From contig OZ243123.1 in assembly GCA_965212505.1 (NCBI GenBank), forward strand, positions 3,410,001-3,474,000: a DNA stretch of 64,000 nt, read 5' to 3'. Every line of letters starts with the position of its first letter. The stretch's first letter is position 1. Positions 41,997 to 50,863 of the stretch are shown piece after piece. Origin of the DNA: JAHEKO01 sp965212505 (lineage in GTDB: Bacteria > Acidobacteriota > Thermoanaerobaculia > Multivoradales > JAHEKO01). The notes beneath the pieces are model-generated. The model did not search any database and was not told the DNA's origin. It saw only the letters and a program-made list of their open reading frames with translations. The position numbers were made by a program, and so were the translations under genes.

Positions 41997-43706
41997 TCAG
42001 TCGCCGGTGCGGCCAATCCGGTAGATATCGATCGCAAACGCGTCGTCGGAAGCGACCCGTTCGAGCACCCAATCGCCCTTCGACTCGCCCTCTGTCCCCG
42101 CCGGCACGAGACCTCGATGCACCACGCAGTGGCGGACCCCGAGCTCCTCGAGTGCCGTGAGACTCGCCTCGGCCGGGAAGGTGTTCAGATCCTTCTTGAG
42201 CTTCGAGAAACCCGGTGGGAAAAAGCTCGAATAGCCGTTCACCATCGGACGGCCGTGTCGCATCTGCCAGAACATCCATTGCGCAGCGCCCAGGTAGTCC
42301 AGGCTGCTGCGCCCCTCGGGAAACGGAAAGAACGCGATCGGCGTCTCCGGCGCGATCTCCTCCTCGATCCAACGCAGCCAACCGAGTTCGGTGTCGAGCG
42401 AAGGAAGCGGCTGTAGCTCTCCCATTTTCGGCAGATCGTGGACAAAGGCCAGGAGTGCGACTCCGACCCACCAGGAGCGCCAGAGCCTGCCCGAAGCTCG
42501 CTGCCAAAGAAGGTCGAGTCCGATCGCCGCCAGCAGCGAGACACAGATCTGCGGATAGACCGCGAAGCGAAAGAGGCTTCTCATCTGGCCGTAGCCCGGG
42601 AGGCCCTCGAGCAGACCGTGGAGGGAGAGCCCTGCGAACGCGCCGTTAGGTCCGAGCGACATCAGGAACCCGAGAACACCAACCGCCGCGAGGTAGAGGG
42701 TCCAGCGACGCCGACCGACCAATGCGACGAGCGCCAAACCGAGACCTACGGTGCCCGGCCAGAACGCCCGCTCGGACGGCCGCTTCGCCTCACCCTTGGG
42801 CGCCGGCGCCCACGAGTGCCACGCCGACTCCAGGTATTCGGCTGGCTCGGCCGAGTGCTTCTCGATCGTCGCGGCCGAGCGCTCGAAGTCGTACTCCGAA
42901 ACGACGGCGCGCTGAGGCAGAGCGATCGGCAGCACCAGAATCGAAGACCCCAAGGCCACGCACGCAGCGCCTCGCCAGAGATCGGCATCACGCCAGCGCC
43001 GCCAGACAAGAAACGGCAGGGTGAGCGCGAGCACAATCGCGGTCGCCAGACCGAGATAGCCGCTGAGGAGAAAGGTCGCACCGAGCGCCAGGCCGAGGTA
43101 GAGCCCGGCCAGCAGGCCGGGCCGGCGGACGAAGCGCACGCTTGCCAAGAGCGACGCGAGGACGCCCCAGATCGGCACGGTCGCGAGAACCCCGAGCTCC
43201 TGATGTACCAGCGGTAGAGTGAGTAGGAGCCCGCCCCCGACGAGCGCCGGAAACTCGCCCGCTTCAACAACTCGTAGAAGGCGATACCCGACCCAACCGT
43301 TGAGCGTCAGCGTCGCGAGCAAGAGTAGGTTGTACGCAGCGACCAACGACCCAGCGATCGGCTGGAGCGTCGCGACGACCAGCCCGTTCAATGCGTGGGT
43401 CTCAGAGAACGCGAAGGTCCCCGGATGGGGGTGGAAGATCGGTGAGTCCCAGTAGTCCTGATAACCCACCGAGAGTCGATCGACGTTCCACCAGAGCGAC
43501 CACAAGGAGACGAGCGGGACGGTGGCGACCTCTTCGGTGCCCAGGGGGATCACCCGATCGAGCTGCGTGGCCAGCGGCCAGGTGATCGCGACGGCGAGCA
43601 GACCAAAGAGCACCACCGACCCGACTCGCCGCAACCAGACCCGCCGCGCCTGGGGCGACGCCCCCAATCTGCCCTCCTCTCGTGGCATCTCCTGACAGTA
43701 TTTCAA
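41997..43706 (-). CDS. Polytopic membrane protein, possible GT-C-type glycosyltransferase
   Basis: A 569-residue protein with about eleven hydrophobic helices and a C-terminal soluble domain (about 440-569). The first periplasmic loop reads SVGYQDYWDSPIFHPHPGTF, a pattern seen in YfhO/GT39-like proteins that transfer sugars from lipid carriers in the periplasm. I do not see a clear catalytic Asp-Asp pair, so the assignment is weak. The first in-frame start is TTG at 43706; ATG at 43688 is possible, with AGGAG touching it. It begins 9 nt after the TonB receptor gene and may share its transcript. Confidence 0.6.
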   Translation of the reverse strand: MKYCQEMPREEGRLGASPQARRVWLRRVGSVVLFGLLAVAITWPLATQLDRVIPLGTEEVATVPLVSLWSLWWNVDRLSVGYQDYWDSPIFHPHPGTFAFSETHALNGLVVATLQPIAGSLVAAYNLLLLATLTLNGWVGYRLLRVVEAGEFPALVGGGLLLTLPLVHQELGVLATVPIWGVLASLLASVRFVRRPGLLAGLYLGLALGATFLLSGYLGLATAIVLALTLPFLVWRRWRDADLWRGAACVALGSSILVLPIALPQRAVVSEYDFERSAATIEKHSAEPAEYLESAWHSWAPAPKGEAKRPSERAFWPGTVGLGLALVALVGRRRWTLYLAAVGVLGFLMSLGPNGAFAGLSLHGLLEGLPGYGQMRSLFRFAVYPQICVSLLAAIGLDLLWQRASGRLWRSWWVGVALLAFVHDLPKMGELQPLPSLDTELGWLRWIEEEIAPETPIAFFPFPEGRSSLDYLGAAQWMFWQMRHGRPMVNGYSSFFPPGFSKLKKDLNTFPAEASLTALEELGVRHCVVHRGLVPAGTEGESKGDWVLERVASDDAFAIDIYRIGRTGD

Positions 43707-43715
43707 CTCGATCGG

Positions 43716-45839
43716 TCAATAGCTCCATCGCAGGCTCAGTCGTCCCGAGCGAGGCTCCATCGGATGGAAGTGCACGTCTTCGACGCCGCCCAGCGGCTCT
43801 CCCGGCAGCCGAGACGCATAGAAGTACTGAACGTCGCTGTCGTCAGTGTCGAGGAGATTGAAGGCGTCGAATCTCAACTCGAGCCCACTCACCAGCCGAT
43901 AGGTAACCGTCGCGTTCACCTGTGAGGTCGAGCTCCAATCGACCGAGTCGTTCTCCACCAACGGGATGTCCGAGAAGTAGCGCCATCGAATCGAACCGGA
44001 GATCGGGCCGAGGTCTTTCAGAGTCACTCCGGCAGCCACCGTGTTGCCGATCGAACCGGGGATCTCGCGACCCGCCGGATCGTCATCGTCGAACTCCGAA
44101 TCGGTCCAGGTCAGATCGGCATCGACGACGACGTTCGGATGCGCCTGAAAGTGGTTGGTCCACTCGACTCCAAAGCGCCGGCTCGGCCGGCTCGCCTCGG
44201 TCGCGCCACCGTCACCGACAAAGACCAACTCTGAGTCGAGCTCCAGGTCGAAGACGGCCAGGGAGGTGCCCCAACCGCCGCGGCGAGTCCGCAGGCCAAC
44301 TTCGGAGCCGCGCGCTCGGACCAGAGGCTCGACGCGTTCGGCCGGCTCTCGCGTCACCGGATCGACCCGGATCGTCGCTCCGCGCGCGTCGTTGCTGTGG
44401 AAGCCCCAGCCGAGGTTCGCGAAGAACTCGGTCGAGCCGAACGGCCCGAGAACCAGACCGAGACTGGGGCTCAGCAGTACGTCATCGGCACGCCCAGAGT
44501 TGACGGCGAGCGAGCTGGAAACATCGGCGTCGTAGTAGTCCGCGCGCAGGCCAAACACGGTGCGTAGATGGTCGCTCCATCGGATCGTAGAGTCGGCCCA
44601 CAGGCCAGCGCCGAGTTGATCGATCGCGTCGGCGCGCACGGTCGACGTTCGCAGGAGCTCTTCGGTTCGGAAGAGACCGTTCGCGATGTCGTCGAAGCGA
44701 AGATCGACACCGGCACGGGTCTCGACCGAGCGCCCCCGCCACTGCGACAGCCATTCCGTCCGCCCCTTGATGCCGAAGACGGTGCGATCGTCGACCTGCT
44801 CGAACTGATCGCCACTCTCCGCATCTTCGAGGAAATAGGTGAAGTTCGAGAACAGGCCGAAGTTGTAGCTCAGGGCATACGCCGAGAACGACGACAGCCA
44901 GCGGTCTCCGCCTCGGTGCAGATGCGCCGAGAGCGAGTAACGCTCGGTCGAGCCCCGAGGGCCTGGATCCAGGAGGCCGAACCGATCGAGCCGCCCCGCC
45001 TCCACCTCGCGCAGTGGGATTTGATCGGTCGAAAGCCACTCACCGTCGTACCCCATGAGGTTCAGGCCCCAGCCTCGGGCGGCGTCTCCACGCTGATAGC
45101 TCAGCAGGAGGTTCCGCTTGTCGAAGTCGCCCGGGCGCTCCCAGGGACCGTCGTACTGCGAGAGTTCGAGCGCCGCGGTCAGATCTCCGCCACCGACCGA
45201 GAAGCTGTCGGCGACGACCGCCCGGCCGAGCTCGTAGGAGCCGACTGTCACTTGGACCAGCCCGCTCTCGAGACGCCGCCGCGCTCTCAGATCGACCGAA
45301 CCCGCGGCGGAAAAGTCGCCGGCCTCCGCGTGGTAAGGCCCCTTGCGATAGGCAACCCGGTCGACCAGCTCGGGAATTACAAAGCTGAGATCCGCGTAGC
45401 CCTGGCCGTGACCGTGCGACGGCATGTTGACCGGCACGCCGGAGACCCAGACCGAGAAGTCGGTACCGTGGTCGAGGTTGAAGCCCCTGAGGAAAAACTG
45501 ATTTGCCTTTCCTCCGCCGCTGTGTTGCGTCGCGATCATCCCCGGCGTCGTCTCGAGCAGCTCGCCGGCACGCGTGATCGGCCGAAACCGCAAGTCGAGA
45601 TAGCCGGTCGAACCTTCGCTCGCGGCGCTAGTGATTCCGGTGAGCTCGTCTGCACGTCCTCGCACTTCGAACTCGTCGAAGACGCTGAGCGCACCGAGCG
45701 CCTCCTCTGAAGTGTCTTCCGCTTTGGCCTCGTCCCGCTCGTGAGGCCCCAGAGCCGCGGTCGCGACTCCGGCAGCCCACAAGCTGCCCAAGCAGGCGAT
45801 CAATAGGAACGCGATCATCGGCAAACTGCGTTTCTGCAT
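43716..45839 (-). CDS. TonB-dependent outer-membrane receptor, metal-locus copy A
   Basis: A 707-residue receptor. The ATG at 45839 follows GGAGGAAAC and opens a signal peptide (cleaved near ATAAL). The plug domain shows DLRFRPITRAGELLETTPGM and RVAYRKGPYHAEAGDFSAAG, and the barrel ends with RLSLRWSY, an aromatic terminus as usual. A small His-rich plug loop reads MPSHGHGQG. It is last in a minus-strand set with DUF4198 and small His-rich protein genes, so a metal or metallophore is the likely cargo. The substrate is not proven. Confidence 0.85.
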   Translation of the reverse strand: MQKRSLPMIAFLLIACLGSLWAAGVATAALGPHERDEAKAEDTSEEALGALSVFDEFEVRGRADELTGITSAASEGSTGYLDLRFRPITRAGELLETTPGMIATQHSGGGKANQFFLRGFNLDHGTDFSVWVSGVPVNMPSHGHGQGYADLSFVIPELVDRVAYRKGPYHAEAGDFSAAGSVDLRARRRLESGLVQVTVGSYELGRAVVADSFSVGGGDLTAALELSQYDGPWERPGDFDKRNLLLSYQRGDAARGWGLNLMGYDGEWLSTDQIPLREVEAGRLDRFGLLDPGPRGSTERYSLSAHLHRGGDRWLSSFSAYALSYNFGLFSNFTYFLEDAESGDQFEQVDDRTVFGIKGRTEWLSQWRGRSVETRAGVDLRFDDIANGLFRTEELLRTSTVRADAIDQLGAGLWADSTIRWSDHLRTVFGLRADYYDADVSSSLAVNSGRADDVLLSPSLGLVLGPFGSTEFFANLGWGFHSNDARGATIRVDPVTREPAERVEPLVRARGSEVGLRTRRGGWGTSLAVFDLELDSELVFVGDGGATEASRPSRRFGVEWTNHFQAHPNVVVDADLTWTDSEFDDDDPAGREIPGSIGNTVAAGVTLKDLGPISGSIRWRYFSDIPLVENDSVDWSSTSQVNATVTYRLVSGLELRFDAFNLLDTDDSDVQYFYASRLPGEPLGGVEDVHFHPMEPRSGRLSLRWSY

Positions 45840-45938
45840 GTTTCCTCCACATCTGCTGTTCGTACAGAGTTCTTCGTTTGTTTGCGCTTGCCCACAGCGT
45901 AGGAACCGTTCGGGCACGCGAGTAGACGCCCACACGCC

Positions 45939-45970
45939 GCTCGGCCCTCTTCCGAAGGCCCGGGCCGAGC
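45939..45970 (-). promoter_or_regulatory. Leader hairpin upstream of TonB receptor A
   Basis: GCTCGGCCC and GGGCCGAGC form a perfect 9-bp stem with a 14-nt loop, 100 nt before the receptor start. The decamer CGAAAACTGA at 45979-45988 recurs at 48327-48336 in front of the second receptor. A role in metal-dependent control is conceivable but not shown. I see no cobalamin-riboswitch core. Confidence 0.35.
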
Positions 45971-45999
45971 GTCGTGCGCGAAAACTGAGGAACAACGAA

Positions 46000-46407
46000 C
46001 TATGCAGGCGGGGCGCGGGCGCGACTCCGCAGAACCGGGCCCTGAGGGCGACCTACTCGGCCACGAGAAACCGAGCGACGGCGCGCGGCGAGCTCGGGCG
46101 TCGCAAAGGCCGCCTTGGCGCCGAGACTTGCGATCGTCGAACCGACCAGCGTGCAGTCCAAATCGGAGTGCGACTCCTCTTGCTCGGAGTTCTGTGACTC
46201 GTGGTCGGCGTACCTCGCCGCCGCGCGTTCATGGAACTCACCATGATGGTGGCCGCCGAGGTGCGAATGGAGATGGAAGAGCTGCAGTTCTCCCAGCACG
46301 TGGCGATGCCACGACTGCGCTGCGCCGGCGCCCAGAACCCAGGCGACTGCGACCATCGCGAGGAACGCCGTGAGACGGCGTCCGAGAGAGCCCGACTCGT
46401 ACGTCAC
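46000..46407 (-). CDS. Small secreted His-rich protein (metal locus)
   Basis: A 135-residue protein with a signal segment (residues 9-29) and a His cluster, LFHLHSHLGGHHHGEFHE, then an acidic stretch and a single Cys (LDCTL). The C-terminus ends in RAPPA, as in two other small proteins nearby that end LGRAPPxx. It resembles DUF2946-like proteins that sit next to TonB receptor genes for metals. The His cluster suggests Zn, Cu or Ni binding. The start is GTG, 12 nt after the DUF4198 gene, so both are on one transcript. Confidence 0.6.
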   Translation of the reverse strand: MTYESGSLGRRLTAFLAMVAVAWVLGAGAAQSWHRHVLGELQLFHLHSHLGGHHHGEFHERAAARYADHESQNSEQEESHSDLDCTLVGSTIASLGAKAAFATPELAARRRSVSRGRVGRPQGPVLRSRARAPPA

Positions 46408-46419
46408 GGAACCACGAAC

Positions 46420-47265
46420 CTAGGGGCTCGTGACGTCGTCTGCAGATTGGGTGGCCGCTGCCGAGACGTCGAGTGCGATCGAGACGGTGTGTACGTACCC
46501 GTCGGTGCCCTTCGGCTTTTGGCTATCGCCCTGGGCTCGCGCGACGAGAAGGTAGCGACCGTGCTCCGTCAACGCGATCCGACAGCTCCCGTCATCGTCG
46601 GAAGTGCACGTTCGTTCTGCTTCGTCATGTCCTCCGCCGCCCTCCGGGAACATGTTGACCGTCTGGCCTGCGAGCGGCTCTCCCGAGGCCAGCACGCGGA
46701 AGCGCAAATCCTGCCCCTCTCGCAGTTTGTTGGGGTGGTCCTCGAAGACGATCTCCAAAGGATCGCCTGTGGGCGCCAGAACCGAGCGACTTGTCGTGTC
46801 CAGAGTGACGTAGCTCAGCACCTTCTGGAAGTAGAGAGTCGAGCGCACGATTTCCGCACCTTCGAAGTCATCCCGCGACCCTGAGTACCAGCTCTCCTTG
46901 TCGTCGATCTTCAGAAGCGTCCACGGCATCATGGCCTCTACCCCCTCGAGGCGGTAGGTTCCCGCCTTCTCAAGTTCCACTTCACCGACGGTTTTGGTCT
47001 TGCCCTGGTAGAGGAGGGTGACCGGCCGTTTGAAAGTGTCCGGGCCAGCGACCCACCAGCGGTAGTAGCTACCTGGACCGGAGCCCGCCTGGAAGCGACT
47101 GTCGCTGAAGGTGTGATCGAAACTCACCCACGCGCTCTCACCGCTCTGCATCGTGAAGTTGGGAACCAGCCACTGCTGATGGGCGTCGGAAGATGGAACG
47201 ACTGCAAAAAGAACCACGGCTGCGGCCAAAGCCGACCGGCGGATGTATTCAATTGACTTGCTCAT
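46420..47265 (-). CDS. DUF4198 periplasmic protein (metal-uptake associated)
   Basis: A 281-residue protein with a signal peptide cleaved near SSDAHQQWLVPN, so the mature N-terminus begins with Ala-His-Gln. A free N-terminal His is a common metal site in this family. Two beta domains follow; the second contains GEPLAGQTVNMFPEGGGGHD, then TCTSDDDGSCRIAL and GRYLLVARAQ. DUF4198 proteins are often encoded beside TonB receptors and nickel or cobalt transport genes. AGAGGGCAAG precedes the ATG. Confidence 0.83.
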   Translation of the reverse strand: MSKSIEYIRRSALAAAVVLFAVVPSSDAHQQWLVPNFTMQSGESAWVSFDHTFSDSRFQAGSGPGSYYRWWVAGPDTFKRPVTLLYQGKTKTVGEVELEKAGTYRLEGVEAMMPWTLLKIDDKESWYSGSRDDFEGAEIVRSTLYFQKVLSYVTLDTTSRSVLAPTGDPLEIVFEDHPNKLREGQDLRFRVLASGEPLAGQTVNMFPEGGGGHDEAERTCTSDDDGSCRIALTEHGRYLLVARAQGDSQKPKGTDGYVHTVSIALDVSAAATQSADDVTSP

Positions 47266-47465
47266 GGCGTACTTGCCCTCTCGGTAGAGTTGTTCGTGAA
47301 CTGTCGCGCTTTCGTACGCGCATGGGCCACCGGTACGACCCGGCCGCCGAGGCGCGCCTGCAAGACATCCCCTGGCGCTCGGCCGATGGTCTGGGCCGGC
47401 GCGTCGGATGTCACGGATGATCGGGCTCGACTCTCGAGCTCGATCACCTAGGCCAGAGACAGAGG

Positions 47466-47825
47466 TCAGGCCCTGGGCGGAGCGCGACCGAGGAGCGGAC
47501 TGAACGTCTGCTGCTCGAATCCTGGCGAGAGCTGGTGCGATGCACCGCGGCCCTCTGGCGGAGCGCCGGGGCCGACGTGGCCCGTCCGCAGGCTCTCGGA
47601 AGAGGAGCTGCGGAGTGCGCACGCGACGCACTCACCCTCCGGCACCGCGCGAGCCGCCTCGACGTGCCTCTCGGAGATCGGCTGTGCGTGGTCCGCCGCG
47701 AAGTACTCACCTCCGTGGTCGGGCTCGAACAGATGACCAACCGAATGACCAGCTTCGAGCCCGAGGGCGAGCAGAGCGACGAACGGCAATAGAGCCAGCG
47801 TCACGATTCGACGATTCCGCGTCAC
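47466..47825 (-). CDS. Small secreted protein, divergent paralogue 1 (metal locus)
   Basis: A 119-residue protein (GTG start) with a signal segment and His residues (GHSVGHLFEPDHG). A core of ADHAQPISERHVEAARAVP then ECVACALRSS holds a Cys-x-x-Cys pair. The C-terminus is LLGRAPPRA. Core, CxxC and tail match the divergent gene at 47920, so the two are paralogues that face away from each other. Function is unknown. His and paired Cys fit metal binding or a periplasmic thiol role. Confidence 0.6.
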   Translation of the reverse strand: MTRNRRIVTLALLPFVALLALGLEAGHSVGHLFEPDHGGEYFAADHAQPISERHVEAARAVPEGECVACALRSSSSESLRTGHVGPGAPPEGRGASHQLSPGFEQQTFSPLLGRAPPRA

Positions 47826-47919
47826 CTATTCAACATAGCGCTCGCAGCGCAAGCTTGTAAAGCGGCCCGTGACGAGGCGTCTTGCGCAAGGGTGGCGACA
47901 CCACTTACTATTCGACTCG
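47826..47919. promoter_or_regulatory. Divergent promoter region of the metal locus
   Basis: These 94 nt separate two divergent genes. They hold an inverted repeat GCGCT-CGC-AGCGC (47838-47850) and a perfect palindrome CTTGCGCAAG (47881-47890). No clear Zur or Fur box is visible. By position the region drives both arms of the locus, but -10/-35 boxes cannot be fixed by eye. Confidence 0.4.
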
Positions 47920-48276
47920 ATGCGAGAGGTGAGGCGATCGGTCGCCCTTCTGAGCCTGCTACTGGCCGTGCTATTCGGCCTGGGGCTCGGCAACGGCCAT
48001 GTCGAGCACGATCTCGACCACGACCACGGGTCGGCTCTGCGCTTCGGCGCCGACCACGCCTCGCCCATCTCCGAGGAGCACGTCGAGTCCGCTCGACGCC
48101 TCCACGAAGAGTCGTGTCCCGCCTGCGCGCTTCAGACGTCGACGACGTCTCTCGAGGCCCACGACCGGCGACAGCGCCTGCCGCTGTTGGCAGGTCGGAC
48201 GGCGCTCGAGAGCGCCCACGCGGACCGCCAGTTCGAGCTGAGCCTCTCGCTCGGTCGAGCTCCCCCGCAGGTCTGA
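47920..48276 (+). CDS. Small secreted protein, divergent paralogue 2 (metal locus)
   Basis: A 118-residue protein with signal segment (VALLSLLLAVLFGLG) and a His/Asp stretch GHVEHDLDHDHG. Its core is ADHASPISEEHVESARRLH then ESCPACALQTS with Cys-x-x-Cys, and its tail is SLGRAPPQV. It aligns over its whole length with the product of 47466-47825. I chose ATG 47920 because the frame upstream of it is Arg/His-rich without a signal. It precedes the TonB receptor gene at 48407 by 130 nt in the same direction. Confidence 0.65.
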   Translation: MREVRRSVALLSLLLAVLFGLGLGNGHVEHDLDHDHGSALRFGADHASPISEEHVESARRLHEESCPACALQTSTTSLEAHDRRQRLPLLAGRTALESAHADRQFELSLSLGRAPPQV

Positions 48277-48300
48277 GGTCAGTCAACCCACGACGAACGG

Positions 48301-48359
48301 CCCGCAGACGCGTTGCGGGTTGGATCCGAAAACTGACCCGTCCCTCGGGAACGCCCGAG
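48301..48359 (+). promoter_or_regulatory. Two leader hairpins upstream of TonB receptor B
   Basis: CCCGCA/TGCGGG (48301-48319, 7-nt loop) and CTCGGG/CCCGAG (48344-48359, 4-nt loop) lie between the small secreted protein gene and the receptor gene. The decamer CGAAAACTGA (48327-48336) lies between the two stems and also occurs upstream of receptor A. The first stem may be a weak terminator; a regulatory leader is the alternative. Confidence 0.35.
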
Positions 48360-48406
48360 TGGCGACCGATGCAGACCAAGCGCCCCGGCGCACAGGAGTT
48401 CGAAAG

Positions 48407-50854
48407 ATGTTCAGCTACCGCAGTTCTTTGATTCTGGCCGGGAGCCTGGCTCTCGGCGTTTTTCTCTTCTCTCCGCTCACGCTCATCGCCCAGGAGACCG
48501 GCTCCATCAGCGGCCGAGCGATCACCGCCGAAGGCGACGCCGCCGACGACGCGGTCGTCACCCTGGTGCAGCTTCGCGTCCGTGTCGCAGCCGACGACAA
48601 CGGCGAGTTCATGTTCGAAGCCGTTCCTCCGGGCGACTACCTACTCGAAGTCACCAGTCTTCGCCACGGTCGTTGGGTCGAGTCGGTCACCGTTGCGGCC
48701 GGCGAGTCCGTCGAGGTCGAGATCGCCCTCGAGAACGAAGCCCACAGCGAGGAGATTCTGGTCACTGGGAGCGCCGTCGAGCGCAGTCAGTTCGAGGTGG
48801 CGACACCCTCGAACGTTCTCTCCGGCGACGACCTCCAGTCGCGACTCCAGCCGTCGATCGGCGAGACCCTCGCCAACGAGCCGGGCGTCAACTCGACCTA
48901 CTTCGGACCCGGCTCCAGCCGCCCCGTCATTCGCGGCCTCGGCGGCGACCGCGTTCGCATGTTGGAGACCGGCATCGACGTCGGCGACGCTTCCAGCGCC
49001 AGTCCCGACCACAACGTCTCGACCGAACCGGCGCACGCCGAGCGCATCGAGGTGCTGCGCGGCCCCGCCACTCTGCTCTACGGATCGAGCGCCATCGGTG
49101 GCGTGGTGAACGTCATCGACGGGCTCATCCCGAGCGTTCAATCGGAGAAAGAGATCGGAGGTCACTTCGACCTACGCGGTGGCTCGGTCAACGACGAGAT
49201 CATGGGCGCTCTCAGCCTGGAGGGTGGCGGCGGCGACTGGGGATGGCACCTGCATGCCCTGACCCGCGACACCGGCGACTACGAAATCCCCGGCTTTGCC
49301 GAGGTGCCTGGGCTCGACGATGACGAGCACGAGGAGGACGAGCACGGTGAAGAAGGGGAAGAGCACGACGAAGAGGGCGAGGAGCACGACGAGGAGGGCG
49401 ACGAGCACGAGGAGGAAGAGGACCCTGAGCGCGACCGTCTCTCCAATAGCGATATCGAGACCACCTCGGTAGGCATCGGCGCGACCCACTTCTTCAAGAA
49501 CCGCGGCTTCCTCGGCATCTCCGTCTCGGGCTACGACACCAACTATGGCGTACCGGGTGGCGGCGAGCACGGCCACGAAGAGGAGCACGGCGACGAACAC
49601 GGCGATGAAGAGGGGGAGGAGCACGAAGAGGACGAAGAGCACGACGAAGAGGGCGAAGAACACGCGGAGGAAGAGGAGGGCGAGGGGATTCGCATCGACA
49701 TGCAACGCCTCCGCTTCGACCTGCGCAGCGAGATCACCAAGGCGTTCGGGTTCTTCCAGGGCTTCAAGGCCCGCCTGGGTCTCGTCGACTACGAGCACGA
49801 CGAAGTCGAGCCGAACGGTGAGGTCGGCACGACCTTCTTCACCGACTCCTACGAGGGTCGCCTCGAGCTGATCCAGAAGGCGCGCAACGGACACACGGGG
49901 TCTATCGGTCTCCAGCTGCGCAGCCGGGACATCGAGGCGATCGGCGAAGAGGCGTTCATTCCCCAGAACGACGCACTCAACATTGCGGCCTTCACCTTCC
50001 AGGAGCTCGAGCGCGGACACGTGCGCTACCAATTCGGAGCCCGCCTCGAGTCGCAGGAGAACGACTCGGCCGTCGGTCGCAGCCGCTCCTTCACCGGTTT
50101 CAGCGGTTCCGTCGGGGTCGTCTGGGACTTCACCGAAGGCTGGTCGTTGGCCAGTTCGCTCGCACGTTCCACGAAGTTCCCGAACGGCGAAGAGCTCTAC
50201 TCGTTTGGCGCCCACTTCGCGACGCAGGCCTTCGAAGTCGGCGACGCCAATCTGGACGAGGAGACGAGTCTCGGGCTCGACATCTCCCTGCGAAAGACCG
50301 AGGGGCGCTTCACCGGCGACCTGACCCTCTTCCGCAACGATTTCTCGGACTTCATCTTCCAGACCTTCACGGGCGAAGAGGAAGACGAGCTACCGATTCT
50401 GCTGTTCACGCAGGCCGACGCCGAGTTCGAAGGGGTCGAGTTCCAGGGTCAGTTCGACCTCTGGCAGAAGGGCCACCAGCACCTCGACCTCGAGCTGTTC
50501 GGCGACATGGTGAGCGCAGAACTGAGCGACACCGGCGCCTACCTGCCGCGCATTCCACCGATGCGGATCGGCGCGGGCATCCACTACCGGAGCGATCGCT
50601 TCAACGCCCGGGCCGAGATCATCGACGTCGACAGCCAGACCGACCTCTCCGAGAATGAGACGCCGACCGACGGCTACACGATGGTCAACGCCAGCCTCGG
50701 CTACCGGCTGTTCACGTCGCGCGTGGTTTACGACTTCATGCTGCGAGGCCGCAACCTGACCGATGAAGACGCGCGCAACCACGTGTCTTTCTTGAAGGAT
50801 CGGGTGCCGCTGCCGGGACGCGACCTGAGCCTCTCCGTTCGCGCATCGTTCTAG
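48407..50854 (+). CDS. TonB-dependent receptor with His/Glu-rich loops (zinc receptor, ZnuD-like)
   Basis: An 815-residue receptor. AGGAG stands 8 nt before the ATG and a signal peptide is cleaved near IAQET. A carboxypeptidase-like regulatory domain follows (about 25-105, GSISGRAITAEGDAADDAVV). The plug shows NEPGVNSTYFGPGSSRPVIR and RIEVLRGPATLLYGSSAIGG. Two extracellular loop segments (about residues 304-342 and 386-427) are almost pure Glu, Asp and His. ZnuD-type zinc receptors have similar His/acid loops. The barrel ends SLSVRASF with the usual terminal Phe. Zinc is the likely cargo; copper or nickel cannot be ruled out. Confidence 0.85.
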   Translation: MFSYRSSLILAGSLALGVFLFSPLTLIAQETGSISGRAITAEGDAADDAVVTLVQLRVRVAADDNGEFMFEAVPPGDYLLEVTSLRHGRWVESVTVAAGESVEVEIALENEAHSEEILVTGSAVERSQFEVATPSNVLSGDDLQSRLQPSIGETLANEPGVNSTYFGPGSSRPVIRGLGGDRVRMLETGIDVGDASSASPDHNVSTEPAHAERIEVLRGPATLLYGSSAIGGVVNVIDGLIPSVQSEKEIGGHFDLRGGSVNDEIMGALSLEGGGGDWGWHLHALTRDTGDYEIPGFAEVPGLDDDEHEEDEHGEEGEEHDEEGEEHDEEGDEHEEEEDPERDRLSNSDIETTSVGIGATHFFKNRGFLGISVSGYDTNYGVPGGGEHGHEEEHGDEHGDEEGEEHEEDEEHDEEGEEHAEEEEGEGIRIDMQRLRFDLRSEITKAFGFFQGFKARLGLVDYEHDEVEPNGEVGTTFFTDSYEGRLELIQKARNGHTGSIGLQLRSRDIEAIGEEAFIPQNDALNIAAFTFQELERGHVRYQFGARLESQENDSAVGRSRSFTGFSGSVGVVWDFTEGWSLASSLARSTKFPNGEELYSFGAHFATQAFEVGDANLDEETSLGLDISLRKTEGRFTGDLTLFRNDFSDFIFQTFTGEEEDELPILLFTQADAEFEGVEFQGQFDLWQKGHQHLDLELFGDMVSAELSDTGAYLPRIPPMRIGAGIHYRSDRFNARAEIIDVDSQTDLSENETPTDGYTMVNASLGYRLFTSRVVYDFMLRGRNLTDEDARNHVSFLKDRVPLPGRDLSLSVRASF

Positions 50855-50863
50855 CTTCGCAAA

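Noticed and set aside
42438..43217. A 259-codon plus-strand frame
   Set aside because: It is antisense to the polytopic membrane protein gene and is Arg/Glu-rich without any recognisable domain.
45840..45999. Cobalamin riboswitch before TonB receptor A
   Set aside because: No conserved cobalamin core such as GCCACTG is visible; only a simple hairpin is present.
49172..50215. A 347-codon minus-strand frame with long Leu/Val/Phe runs that look like TM helices
   Set aside because: The hydrophobic runs are the antisense of the GAG/GAC/CAC-rich His/Glu loops of receptor B, not a membrane protein.
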